DNA of 64,000 nucleotides from Achromobacter xylosoxidans (GTDB lineage: Bacteria > Pseudomonadota > Gammaproteobacteria > Burkholderiales > Burkholderiaceae_B), in the NCBI RefSeq assembly GCF_001457475.1, contig NZ_LN831029.1:6076001-6140000 (forward strand), given 5' to 3'. Below the pieces are notes generated by a model. The model worked only from the letters and a program-made list of their open reading frames with translations, was not told the origin of the DNA and searched no databases. A program made the translations under genes and the position numbers. Positions within the stretch are counted from its first letter, which is position 1. Each line of letters begins with the position of its first letter. Shown here piece by piece: positions 1-7,770 of this stretch.

Positions 1-1265
1 TCCACCGGCTTGATTTTGTAATCGAGGGCGTAGCTGTTTGACTGGGCCTTCGAAGTTCCCATCTTGCGCCAAGGAGTGCCGCTCTCCTGTACCGACGTGT
101 CGGCATCAGTGGTGTAGGAGTAGCCGACTCGCGTGCCAACGTAGCTGAACAACAGCGACTGATCATCACTCAGTTTCCAGCGTGCCTTAAACAGACCGGA
201 TTCCTGTTCTTGAGCGGCGAACTTCACATCGTTGAATTCAATCTTTCCGCCGTTGAACCACACTGAATTCTGGCCCTCGATACCTCCGCGCGCGCCAATC
301 CGATAATCCCCAATCGACCGCCGCGACACCGCCGCCAGCACTTCCAGGTTCTCACCCGCGCGCGCCGCGCCCGCCGCGCTGCCGATGAAGTTGGTACCGT
401 TCCCCTGATATCCCATCCCGGACGTGCCGCGCAGCTTCAGCCCGATATCCCTGCCTTCGCGCAGCACATCCCCAAAATCCAGCGTCCGAAAATCCACGCT
501 CCCCGCCATCGCGCCGGTGCCATGCACCCCACGCACCACGCCCCGCTCCACCTCTACCTCGGACAGCAGTTCCGAATCGACATACATTTCTCCATTGCGC
601 TGCATGTGCCCGTTCTGCACGAAGTCCTGGCGCATGCCGTCGATCATCATGTTGACGCGGCCGAAGTCCTGCATGCCGCGGATGTTGATCGACAGGCCGG
701 GGTTCTGGCGGTTGACGGCGCTGGCGACGCCGGGGGTGTCCTGGATGAGTTCGGCGGCGTGGCGGACCGGCACGCGGTCCATTTCTTCACGCGTGATGAT
801 GCTGACGGCGCGGGGCGCTTGATAGACACGCTCGTTGACGGTGTTGCCTTGAACCACCACTGGTTTGAGCGAGTACACCTGGGAACGACCGCCCGGGCCG
901 TTATCGACCAATTGAAAGCTCAGGCGTCCGTTGCCTTCTGAAATCCGATAGCCGATGGGGCTGTTGCCGAGGAGATGCTTGAGCCCGGCGACGAGGCTGT
1001 AGGTACCCTGGGTGGCGACGCTGGTGTACGAGGAAAGATCGACATCGCCCACGTAGAGATCGACGCCGGCCTGCCGGGCGAACGCCAGCACCGCTTGCAT
1101 CATTGGCTGGGCCGAGATGTCGAAGGCGCGCGTCTGGCGGATGGCTTCCTGCTGACGGTCGAGCTGTCCCGATGCCACCGGTTGCGGTTGAGCCCACACC
1201 GAGGCAGCGTGTGGCATCGCGAGCATCCCCGCGCACATCATTCGCCGGGCCAACCTCGCCTTCAT
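1..1265 (-). CDS. TonB-dependent outer-membrane receptor with STN signalling domain, probable haem/haemoprotein receptor (3' end outside window)
   Basis: About 421 residues of the N-terminal part are present; the gene runs off the left edge. It starts MKARLARRMM with a signal peptide ending near VWAQ, followed by an STN domain (about residues 45-105, DISAQPMMQAVLAFARQAGVD), the mark of receptors that signal to a FecR/FecI pair. The plug follows, with a TonB-box-like stretch after RVYQAPRAVSI, then SINIRGMQDFGRVNMMIDG and a QNGHMQRNGEMY segment resembling haem/haemoglobin receptors. An ECF sigma and a FecR-type gene lie upstream, as in the hurI-hurR-bhuR haem system of Bordetella. Haem as ligand is an inference; a siderophore is possible. 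The ATG is preceded by AGAGAAG. Confidence 0.85.
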   Translation of the reverse strand, partial: MKARLARRMMCAGMLAMPHAASVWAQPQPVASGQLDRQQEAIRQTRAFDISAQPMMQAVLAFARQAGVDLYVGDVDLSSYTSVATQGTYSLVAGLKHLLGNSPIGYRISEGNGRLSFQLVDNGPGGRSQVYSLKPVVVQGNTVNERVYQAPRAVSIITREEMDRVPVRHAAELIQDTPGVASAVNRQNPGLSINIRGMQDFGRVNMMIDGMRQDFVQNGHMQRNGEMYVDSELLSEVEVERGVVRGVHGTGAMAGSVDFRTLDFGDVLREGRDIGLKLRGTSGMGYQGNGTNFIGSAAGAARAGENLEVLAAVSRRSIGDYRIGARGGIEGQNSVWFNGGKIEFNDVKFAAQEQESGLFKARWKLSDDQSLLFSYVGTRVGYSYTTDADTSVQESGTPWRKMGTSKAQSNSYALDYKIKPV

Positions 1266-1343
1266 CAATCTTCTCTTCACTTTCGTCTCTGGTTTCAGCC
1301 GATGCAAACGCGCATCATTACCATTAACGTTTGAGAATCGAAC

Positions 1344-1358
1344 TACAGTAAAAAAAGT
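1344..1358 (-). promoter_or_regulatory. Copy 1 of a 15-bp element shared with the fecR leader; candidate ECF-sigma promoter element
   Basis: TACAGTAAAAAAAGT on the plus strand (ACTTTTTTTACTGTA in the gene direction) lies 79-93 bp upstream of the receptor start. The identical 15-mer is at 4280-4294, upstream of the FecR-type gene. Sharing between two genes of one signalling system suggests recognition by the local ECF sigma. The segment between it and the start (around 1310-1330) has a weak repeat of TAATG hexamers that does not make a convincing Fur box. Confidence 0.45.
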
Positions 1359-1463
1359 TCGGAAAAGACAGTTGCCAGAGGGAGAGCGGCGCGAAGGCGT
1401 CCTGACTTGGTCTTACTCAGGGCCGTGCATCCGAGCCGAGCGTATCTCGCGGCGGCCGGTGAT

Positions 1464-2819
1464 TTACCCGGCCAGTTTTTCCGCCGCGGCTTGCAGCCCG
1501 CCGAGAATGCCGTCCGCGAGCGCTTCGGGAAATCCGGTTGGAATCAGTTCGCTGACGGTGCGTATCACCTGCTCGGTCCGGGCTACCAGGTCGTCGATCA
1601 CGAAACGCGCGTCGCGCCCGTCCGGCGTGACGACGCCATGCTCGGCGCCCAGCGCCAGCCAGTGTCTGCGTTGAATGTCCTGCATCTTCCAGTGCGGATT
1701 CCTGGTGCGCACGGCCATGGCCATTCTTGCCTTGAACGGCGACAGCTGATTCGCGCGCGCTCCCATGACCGGGTAGGCGGACAGCACATCGTAGAGCGGC
1801 GCAAGCTCGTAGGCGCCGCCGGGGCGCAGGAAGATGCTGAAGTTCTTGGCGTGCCCATCCGTGGCGCGCAGCATCCAGAAGATAACCTGTGCCTGAAAGA
1901 AGATCCGCCGATCACGGTCAGGGTCCAGGGACGTGGACAGCAGCCTCATGATGAGCCCCATGCCCGGCCCGCCATCCGCCTCGTATTTCAGATGCGGCGG
2001 TGTGCCCGTCGCCTGGCACATGTCTTCCTGCGGCAGCCGCAGCAGCCCAGGTTGCCCCGTCGACCGACGGGCCCAGCGCCGGTCGAAGCGCTCGACGGCC
2101 AGCACTTTCATGTCCTCGAACAACAGCGGTTGCGTGCGGGCCACCGGCAGGCCGTAGGCGCGCAGGATCTCCGAGCATAACCATTCGTTCTCGACTGACT
2201 CGCTCATGTCATACTGAAGATTGCCGACCCGGCCCAAGGGCATTTTGAGGATGTGCGAGGTCGGGGTCGCGCCATGTGGCAGGCACCATCGGCCATCGAA
2301 CCACAGCAAAGCCGTCTTCTCCTGGGCGCCCGCGATGGAAATGCGGAAGTCGTCGGTATCGGCGGCGCCGGCGCCGCCGAAGGGCGTCGGCGCAAGGGTG
2401 TTGCGCAGTACCTGCGCCACTTCGGCCTCGCTCAGCGGCGTCGCGTTCAGCACGCGCGCGTCCTGGGGCGGCGTGGCATCAGGCAGCACCTGCAATGCGC
2501 CCGCGCAATCGCGGCCCACTTCGGCAAGCAGCGTGAACGCATCGGTTGCGGTCGCATGGAATCGCCGCGCGACACGCTCGCGGATTTGCCGGCTGTCGGG
2601 CAACAGGTTCTCGAAGTAGGTGCGAACCGCAACCCCCCGATGCGGCGGGTTGCCGGGCGTGAAGGGAAGCGACAGCGATAGCGGCCTGCCTTGATCGGCG
2701 CTGACCCAGGCGTCGGCGTATTGCAGGATGTCGCCAGCGCGGGGCTGCACACTCCAGGTGCCGACCATGACGCCGTTCATCCAGAGGTGCAGGGACTGTG
2801 TGTGCGAGCGACGCCCCAT
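1464..2819 (-). CDS. hipA: HipA family serine/threonine kinase toxin
   Basis: 451 residues, close to E. coli HipA (440). HipA kinases phosphorylate glutamyl-tRNA synthetase (E. coli) or other targets and induce persistence. Visible motifs: N-terminal couple_hipA segment; SIAGAQEKTALL with Ser161 in the place of the autophosphorylated Ser150; HILKMP ATP-binding strand; LAVERFDR; the catalytic ATDGHAKNFSIF (Asp321, Asn326); and LAPLYDV (Asp343) for metal binding. All key residues are kept, so the kinase should be active. It starts 3 bp after the hipB stop. The pair sits inside an iron-signalling locus, which is not its usual place. The target cannot be told from the sequence. Confidence 0.93.
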   Translation of the reverse strand: MGRRSHTQSLHLWMNGVMVGTWSVQPRAGDILQYADAWVSADQGRPLSLSLPFTPGNPPHRGVAVRTYFENLLPDSRQIRERVARRFHATATDAFTLLAEVGRDCAGALQVLPDATPPQDARVLNATPLSEAEVAQVLRNTLAPTPFGGAGAADTDDFRISIAGAQEKTALLWFDGRWCLPHGATPTSHILKMPLGRVGNLQYDMSESVENEWLCSEILRAYGLPVARTQPLLFEDMKVLAVERFDRRWARRSTGQPGLLRLPQEDMCQATGTPPHLKYEADGGPGMGLIMRLLSTSLDPDRDRRIFFQAQVIFWMLRATDGHAKNFSIFLRPGGAYELAPLYDVLSAYPVMGARANQLSPFKARMAMAVRTRNPHWKMQDIQRRHWLALGAEHGVVTPDGRDARFVIDDLVARTEQVIRTVSELIPTGFPEALADGILGGLQAAAEKLAG

Positions 2820-2822
2820 GGC

Positions 2823-3083
2823 TCACCAGTCCTGATCGGACACCTGCCGGCTTGCCAGCGGTTCCTCGGGTTCGCGCAACACCAGTTCCACGCCCAGGAT
2901 GCTCAGCAATTGCAGGAGCCGATCCGCACCGACCTTTTCCGCGTTGCGCTCCAAGGCGGAAAGCGTCTGTTGCGTGATACCCAGCCGCAAAGCCGCGGCG
3001 GCCTGGGTCAGCCCAGCCTTTTTTCGGAATGCCTGAAGCAATGCCGGCAATTGCTCCGCGGTGCGTACGGTGTAGTCGGCCAT
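2823..3083 (-). CDS. hipB: HipB-like XRE family antitoxin
   Basis: 86 residues from MADYTVRTAEQ. The open frame extends upstream to 3275, but that part covers the operator region and encodes an unconvincing peptide, so the ATG at 3083 is chosen. A helix-turn-helix is clear in LTQAAAALRLGITQQTLSALERN, and the tail EPLASRQVSDQDW is acidic and flexible like the HipB C-terminus that is degraded by proteases. It should neutralise HipA and repress its own operon through the repeated operators just upstream. Coupled to hipA with a 3-bp gap. Confidence 0.88.
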   Translation of the reverse strand: MADYTVRTAEQLPALLQAFRKKAGLTQAAAALRLGITQQTLSALERNAEKVGADRLLQLLSILGVELVLREPEEPLASRQVSDQDW

Positions 3084-3107
3084 ACACGTCTCACGCTGTT
3101 TTTCAGG

Positions 3108-3210
3108 TTTACAAAGCATAGGCTGTAAACGGTTCATACGCAATATAGGCTGTATTTCAAATATACAAATTATGATTTGTTTTTTGGATTTACAGCATAT
3201 GATTTGTATT
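3108..3210 (-). promoter_or_regulatory. hipBA promoter with four evenly spaced operators
   Basis: Four half-site pairs of the form TAC(A/G)-N10-TGT(A/T) begin at 3110, 3137, 3164 and 3191, exactly 27 bp apart. The first is flanked by a perfect repeat GTTTACA/TGTAAAC (3107-3130). A candidate sigma-70 promoter for hipBA, TTGAAA (3160-3155) and TATGAA (3138-3133) with 16 bp between, overlaps the second site. Four operators are also found upstream of E. coli hipBA, with another sequence. Binding by this HipB is inferred. Confidence 0.65.
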
Positions 3211-3217
3211 CGGAAAT

Positions 3218-4237
3218 TCAGTACAGCACCGTCACTCCTGGCAACCGCAGCTGCGCAAGCCGCATCTCGCCACATAGCGTGGCCAATGCGCCGTCGAGGT
3301 TATCAAGATGGAACAGCGCGTTCACCGGCCTGCGCGCCGCGGCGCGGTTCGCCAGGATCAACAGGCCCGGCCGGAAATTGCCGATGCGCTGCAGGACCTG
3401 CCCCAGGGATTCGCCTTCGAAGACGAGATAGCCCTCGGCCCAGGCCGCCCCGCGCGCGGGCGCGACGGCGCTACGCTCGATGCCATGGGCGCGGCTGAAA
3501 GTGGCGCTGTCGCCCGCCGCCAGCACCGCGAGCGCATCGCCCGAGACGGGCGGACGATCCAGCGCCACCTCGACACGATGCTGCAACACGCCGATCCAGC
3601 CATGCCCGGCATCGCGGCGACGCACGGCATAGCGCGTGCCCAGCGCGGTCATGCTGCCGCCGGCGGTCGCCACCACAAATCTGCGCGGTTCGTCCGCGCC
3701 CGTGGGCGCAGGCGCAAACACCGCTTCGCCGCGCAGCAGCCGTACGCGGCGCGTCGTGGCATCGTATTCCACGTCGAGCGCGCTGTTGCTGCCCAACAGC
3801 ACATGGCTGCCATCCGGGAGATCGAAGGAGCGGATTTCGCCGACCGCGCTGCGGTAGTCGGCCAACCAGGGCGCCACGGCATCCGGAGCACCGGCCGCGC
3901 CGGCGACCACCAACGCCACACCGGCCATCGCGACCGCGCGGCGCCACGGCGCCATGGACCCCGACCGCCAACACGACGCAGCACAGGCACGCCAATGCGA
4001 GCGGCGCGGCCGGGGCACCGGCTGCGCGAACAACGGCAGGCCGCGGCACTCCCCCGCCAATGCCCAGACCCTCTCGGCATCGGCCAGGGCCGGGCCGTGG
4101 CGCGCGTCGCGAGCCAGCCAGCGGTCCAGCCGGCGTTGCTCGGCCGGCGCAAGCGCGCCGGCGGCCAGGCGCAACGCCCACTGGCTGGCCTGCCGGCGCA
4201 GGCGTCGTTCGCGGCCGGGGCGGCTCAAGGAGTACAT
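3218..4237 (-). CDS. FecR-type anti-sigma / sigma regulator
   Basis: 339 residues. The N-terminal DUF4880-like cytoplasmic domain (about 10-60, QASQWALRLAAGALAPAEQRRLDRWLARD) is followed by one membrane segment near AVAMAGVALVVAGAAGA and a periplasmic FecR domain with IRSFDLPDGSHVLLGSNSALDV and GGSMTALGTRYAV. The C-terminal part (GESLGQVLQRIGNFRP) resembles the region that meets the receptor STN domain. It should hold the adjacent ECF sigma inactive until the receptor binds its ligand. The gene follows the sigma gene with a 72-bp gap holding the shared 15-mer. HurR of Bordetella is the likely counterpart if the ligand is haem. Confidence 0.88.
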   Translation of the reverse strand: MYSLSRPGRERRLRRQASQWALRLAAGALAPAEQRRLDRWLARDARHGPALADAERVWALAGECRGLPLFAQPVPRPRRSHWRACAASCWRSGSMAPWRRAVAMAGVALVVAGAAGAPDAVAPWLADYRSAVGEIRSFDLPDGSHVLLGSNSALDVEYDATTRRVRLLRGEAVFAPAPTGADEPRRFVVATAGGSMTALGTRYAVRRRDAGHGWIGVLQHRVEVALDRPPVSGDALAVLAAGDSATFSRAHGIERSAVAPARGAAWAEGYLVFEGESLGQVLQRIGNFRPGLLILANRAAARRPVNALFHLDNLDGALATLCGEMRLAQLRLPGVTVLY

Positions 4238-4279
4238 GATGGGATCTTCATAAACAAGATAAACGGCCCAGCCACGAAA

Positions 4280-4294
4280 TACAGTAAAAAAAGT
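4280..4294 (-). promoter_or_regulatory. Copy 2 of the shared 15-bp element upstream of the FecR-type gene
   Basis: TACAGTAAAAAAAGT, identical to 1344-1358 and in the same orientation relative to the downstream gene, lies 43-57 bp upstream of the fecR-type start and just after the sigma gene stop. It may let the sigma factor drive its own regulator as well as the receptor. Confidence 0.4.
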
Positions 4295-4309
4295 CGCGGA
4301 TGCGGGCGT

Positions 4310-4816
4310 TCAAGGGTCGTCTCCCAAGCGTTCGCGCATCAGGTCCAACGCCATCGCCAGGTGCTTCTGCACCGAGCTGGGAGAGATATCCAGGTAGCGG
4401 GCCGCCTCCGCGTGGCTCAGGCCCTCGACGCGGCAGAGCTGGAATATTTGCCGCGTGCGCACGGGCAGCTCCGCCAGGGTGGTGGCCAGCCGCGCCAGTT
4501 GCCGGCGAACGTGCACGTGTACGTCGGGCGCGGTGCGCAGGTCGCGCATATTTTCCAGGAGGTCGTCCGACACAGCATCGGTGTGGGACTGGTGATGATT
4601 GCGGCGATGGTCGATCAGCAGGCGGTTGGCGATGGCGTACAGATAGGCCAGCACGTTGTCGGACGGCAGCTCGTCTTCCTGCGCGACGATGCGGGCGAAG
4701 CATTCCTGCACCAGGTCGGCGCTGAGCTCGGCTTCGCCAGTCTTTAGGAACAGGTAACGGCGCAGCCGCTCGGCATGGGCGGCATACAGGCGCTCGACAT
4801 CAGGTTGGGGCGCCAC
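4310..4816 (-). CDS. FecI-type ECF RNA polymerase sigma factor
   Basis: 168 residues with a GTG start. Region 2 (VERLYAAHAERLRRYLFLKTGEAELSADLVQECFARI, then NVLAYLYAIANRLLIDHRR) and region 4 (LAELPVRTRQIFQLCRVEGLSHAEAARYLDISPSSVQKHLAMAL) are complete. The order sigma, FecR, receptor is that of FecI-like iron-starvation sigmas, probably a HurI-like factor. The upstream 190 bp show no convincing Fur box, although such genes are normally Fur-controlled. No better start than GTG is present in frame. Confidence 0.9.
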   Translation of the reverse strand: MAPQPDVERLYAAHAERLRRYLFLKTGEAELSADLVQECFARIVAQEDELPSDNVLAYLYAIANRLLIDHRRNHHQSHTDAVSDDLLENMRDLRTAPDVHVHVRRQLARLATTLAELPVRTRQIFQLCRVEGLSHAEAARYLDISPSSVQKHLAMALDLMRERLGDDP

Positions 4817-5007
4817 TTGCTCGTCGCCGGGGATCTACTCACTCGTGATGAGCGTCATTGATGATTGAGCAAGAGACTAGCACCGATAAGGCGCCCTGCC
4901 GGTGGCGACGGCATATGGATTGGTCGGAGATTTGACCGGGGCTGGCATTGCCGGCGGACGCCGCGCGCCGCTTGCCAGGGTCGCCCATTGTTGGGCAGCG
5001 TGCTGCG

Positions 5008-5847
5008 CTACGTGGCGGCGTCGCGCGGCTTGGCGGGCGCGCCCTGCACCTTCCATCCCAGTTCCGCCGAGATGCGCGCCGCCGCCTCCTTGACCACGTC
5101 GACCATGTCGCGCATGCGCTCCAGCGACATGTACGGCACCGTGCTGGACACGCTGATCGCGGCGACGATGCCGCTGGAGGCATCGCGCACCGGCGCCGCC
5201 ACGCAGCGGATCGACGGCTCGTTGTCTTCCAGGTCGAAGGCATAGCCGTTGGCGGCGTAGTCGCGCATGCGGTCGCGGAAGGCCTCCCAGGTCTGGCGGC
5301 CGCCGGGCGCGCGCGACGACACCGGCGCGCCGACGCGATGCAGCGTCTTCCATTGCGGTTCGTCGGCATCCAGCAGAAGCGCCTTGCCGACGCCGGTGGC
5401 GGCCAAGGGCATGCGGTGGCCGACGCGCGAACGCATCTCCAGGCCCTTCTTGCCGGGGATCTTTTCCAGATACAGCACTTCGTCGTTGTCGCGCACCGCC
5501 AGGTGGATGGTGTCGCCGGTGTCGGCCGCGAGGCTGTCGAGATACGGCCGCGCCAGCGTCGCCATGGGGAAGGCTTCGCGCGCCTGGAAACCGAGTTCGA
5601 TCAGCTTCGGCCCCAGCACGTAGCCGACGCCAGGCAGCGAGCGCAGGTAGCGTTCCTGCACCAGGCAGCTGGCGAGCCGGTGCGTGGTGCTGCGCGCCAC
5701 GCCGATGTGGGCGCAGATGTCCTTGAGGTCGCGCGCGCCCGCGGCGACGGCCTGGATCACGCCCAAGCCGCGCATCAGGGTCTGCGTGCCGGCGGGCGCT
5801 GTGGCGTCGGGATCGTAGGCGGGGGAGACGGTCGAAGAATCGGGCAT
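5008..5847 (-). CDS. IclR family transcriptional regulator of the galactonate operon
   Basis: 279 residues from the ATG at 5847; a TTG two codons upstream is possible. The N-terminal winged helix (TLMRGLGVIQAVAAGARDLKDICAHIGVARSTTHRLASCLVQERYL) is followed by an IclR effector domain ending near ISAELGWK. It is divergent from the dgo operon, with a 256-bp intergenic region, so it most likely senses galactonate or 2-keto-3-deoxygalactonate and controls the operon. The E. coli counterpart DgoR is a GntR protein, so the regulator family differs here. Confidence 0.88.
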   Translation of the reverse strand: MPDSSTVSPAYDPDATAPAGTQTLMRGLGVIQAVAAGARDLKDICAHIGVARSTTHRLASCLVQERYLRSLPGVGYVLGPKLIELGFQAREAFPMATLARPYLDSLAADTGDTIHLAVRDNDEVLYLEKIPGKKGLEMRSRVGHRMPLAATGVGKALLLDADEPQWKTLHRVGAPVSSRAPGGRQTWEAFRDRMRDYAANGYAFDLEDNEPSIRCVAAPVRDASSGIVAAISVSSTVPYMSLERMRDMVDVVKEAAARISAELGWKVQGAPAKPRDAAT

Positions 5848-5898
5848 GGACAAGGCTGGCGCTGGGAGTCGGATATGGGGAGCGGGAATCGAAGCTTA

Positions 5899-5945
5899 TT
5901 CCCTATATATGGGATTTAATTCTATATTTTGAGATTTTTCAAGCG
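5899..5945 (+). promoter_or_regulatory. AT-rich operator/promoter region between the iclR-type gene and dgoK
   Basis: This short AT-rich island stands out in GC-rich DNA. It holds two CTATAT blocks 19 bp apart (5903-5908 and 5922-5927), each followed within a few bases by a GATTT, and a TCCC-N7-GGGA inverted repeat over the first block. Its place in the divergent intergenic region fits an IclR binding site. The dgoK start is about 160 bp further on. Confidence 0.4.
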
Positions 5946-6103
5946 CTGATCTAGAATTTTTCCCAGCCCGACTGACGCCGCCCCGGCGCCATCGCGGGCT
6001 TGACGACAACAAGGCCGGCCAGGTCCTGCAAGCCCGCGAATGACGCGCCCTTTGCGCGCCCTCGCCCGCAGCGCGCCGCCGCCCCGAGACGAGACAGATT
6101 CTG

Positions 6104-7120
6104 ATGACAACCGGATCGCCTGCCCGCGCGGCCCTCATAGCGCTGGACTGGGGCACCTCTTCGTTGCGCGCCTATCGCCTGGATGGCGCCGGCCGCACGC
6201 TCGATACCCGCCACCTGCCGTGGGGCATCATGCGCCTGCCGCAACCCTTGCAGGACGGCGCCGCCACCCCGAGCGGCCAATCGGGTTTCGAACTGGCTTT
6301 CGAGCAGGCCTGCGGCGACTGGCTGCGGGCCGAACCGCAGCTGCCGGTGATCGCCTGCGGCATGGTCGGCAGCGCGCAGGGCTGGCAAGAAGCCGCCTAC
6401 CTGGACGTGCCGGTCGACCTGCCACGCATCGGCACCCTGCTGACGCGCGTCGAGCGCAACAGCGCAACGCCGGTGCACATCGTGCCCGGCCTGATCCAGC
6501 GCCACGGCCTGCCCAACGTGATGCGCGGCGAAGAAACGCAGGTCTTCGGCGTGCTGTTCGATCAGGCCGGCGACCCCGCCCACAGCGTGCTGATCGGCCT
6601 GCCCGGCACCCACTCGAAATGGGTCAACGCGCGCCGCGGCCAGGTCACCCACTTCGATACCTTCATGACCGGCGAGGTCTATGCCGCGCTGCGCGGCCAC
6701 ACCATCCTGGGCCGCACCATGGTCGAGGCGCCGGCGTCCGACATGGCGGCCTTCGAGCGCGGCCTGAAGGTGGCCGGCGTGCCGGCCGGCCGCGCCGGCG
6801 TGCTGTCGACCATCTTCAGCACCCGCGCGCTGGGGCTGACCGGCGAACTGGCCGGCGTGTCGCAGGCCGACTACCTGTCGGGCCTGCTGATCGGCCACGA
6901 AATTTCCGCGCTGGCCGACATGCTGCGCCTGCAGGGCGACCAGCCGCGCATCGTGCTGTGCGGCGACGATGCGCTGTGCCAGCGCTACATCCTGGCGTTG
7001 CGGCACTACGGCCTGGGCACGCCGCAACTGGCGCAACACGCCACCGAGCGCGGCCTGTGGCATCTGGCCGTCAGCGCCGGGCTGGTGCCCGCCGCGCCTT
7101 CTTCCGAGACCACACCATGA
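6104..7120 (+). CDS. dgoK: 2-dehydro-3-deoxygalactonokinase
   Basis: 338 residues. Phosphorylates 2-keto-3-deoxygalactonate to the 6-phosphate, the second step of the De Ley-Doudoroff galactonate route, in the cytoplasm. The ASKHA-type phosphate loop is at ALDWGTSSLRAYRL near the N-terminus; MVGSAQGW, GEETQVFG and GLPGTHSKWV are typical of DgoK. The gene ends in an ATGA overlap with the aldolase gene. It is the first gene of the operon, opposite the IclR gene. Confidence 0.95.
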   Translation: MTTGSPARAALIALDWGTSSLRAYRLDGAGRTLDTRHLPWGIMRLPQPLQDGAATPSGQSGFELAFEQACGDWLRAEPQLPVIACGMVGSAQGWQEAAYLDVPVDLPRIGTLLTRVERNSATPVHIVPGLIQRHGLPNVMRGEETQVFGVLFDQAGDPAHSVLIGLPGTHSKWVNARRGQVTHFDTFMTGEVYAALRGHTILGRTMVEAPASDMAAFERGLKVAGVPAGRAGVLSTIFSTRALGLTGELAGVSQADYLSGLLIGHEISALADMLRLQGDQPRIVLCGDDALCQRYILALRHYGLGTPQLAQHATERGLWHLAVSAGLVPAAPSSETTP

Positions 7121-7770
7121 CCCATACCGGACTGCAAACCGCCATGGCCCATTGCGGCCTGATCGCCATCCTGCGCGGCATCACGCCCGCCGAGGCCGTG
7201 CCCATCGGGCGCGCGCTGTACGACGCGGGTTTTCGCCTGATCGAAGTGCCGCTGAATTCGCCCGAACCGCTGGCCAGCATCCGCGCCATGCGCGATGCGC
7301 TGCCGGCCGACTGCCTGGTGGGCGCCGGCACGGTGCTGGATCCCGATGACGTGGCCCGCATCAAGGACGCCGGCGGCGAACTGATCGTCATGCCGCACAG
7401 CGACCTGGCCGTGGTGCGCGCGGCCAAGGCCGCCGGCCTGGCCTCGTGCCCCGGCGTGGCCACGCCGACCGAAGCCTTCGCCGCGCTGGCCGCCGGCGCC
7501 GACGTGCTCAAGATGTTCCCCGCCGAACAGCTCGGCCCGGCCGTGCTCAAGGCCTGGCGCGCGGTGATGCGTCCGCCGATCGCGCTGGTGCCGGTGGGCG
7601 GCATCACGCCCGACAACCTTTCCACCTACGCCCAGGCGGGCGCCAGCGGCTTCGGCCTGGGCTCCGCCTTGTACAAACCCGGCCTGTCGGCCAACGAAGT
7701 CGGCCAGAACGCGCGCGCTTTCATCGCCGCCTGGCAACGCGCCTATCCCGCCCAGGAGACCCAAGCATGA
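7117..7770 (+). CDS. dgoA: 2-dehydro-3-deoxy-6-phosphogalactonate aldolase
   Basis: 217 residues, a class I aldolase of the KDPG/KDPGal family. It splits 2-keto-3-deoxy-6-phosphogalactonate into pyruvate and glyceraldehyde 3-phosphate. The general base Glu is in [12 protein letters not shown] and the Schiff-base Lys in [22 protein letters not shown] and [10 protein letters not shown] bind phosphate. The start codon overlaps the dgoK stop (ATGA) and its own stop overlaps the dgoD start in the same way, so the three should be translationally coupled. Confidence 0.96.
   Translation: MTHTGLQTAMAHCGLIAILRGITPAEAVPIGRALYDAGFRLIEVPLNSPEPLASIRAMRDALPADCLVGAGTVLDPDDVARIKDAGGELIVMPHSDLAVVRAAKAAGLASCPGVATPTEAFAALAAGADVLKMFPAEQLGPAVLKAWRAVMRPPIALVPVGGITPDNLSTYAQAGASGFGLGSALYKPGLSANEVGQNARAFIAAWQRAYPAQETQA

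Noticed and set aside
1310..1330. Fur box upstream of the TonB receptor
   Set aside because: Only two NTAATG-like hexamers are seen; the match to the 19-bp consensus is poor.
2823..3275. A longer HipB of 150 residues
   Set aside because: The extra 64 residues are encoded by the four-operator promoter region and include an atypical sequence; the ATG at 3083 gives the family length.
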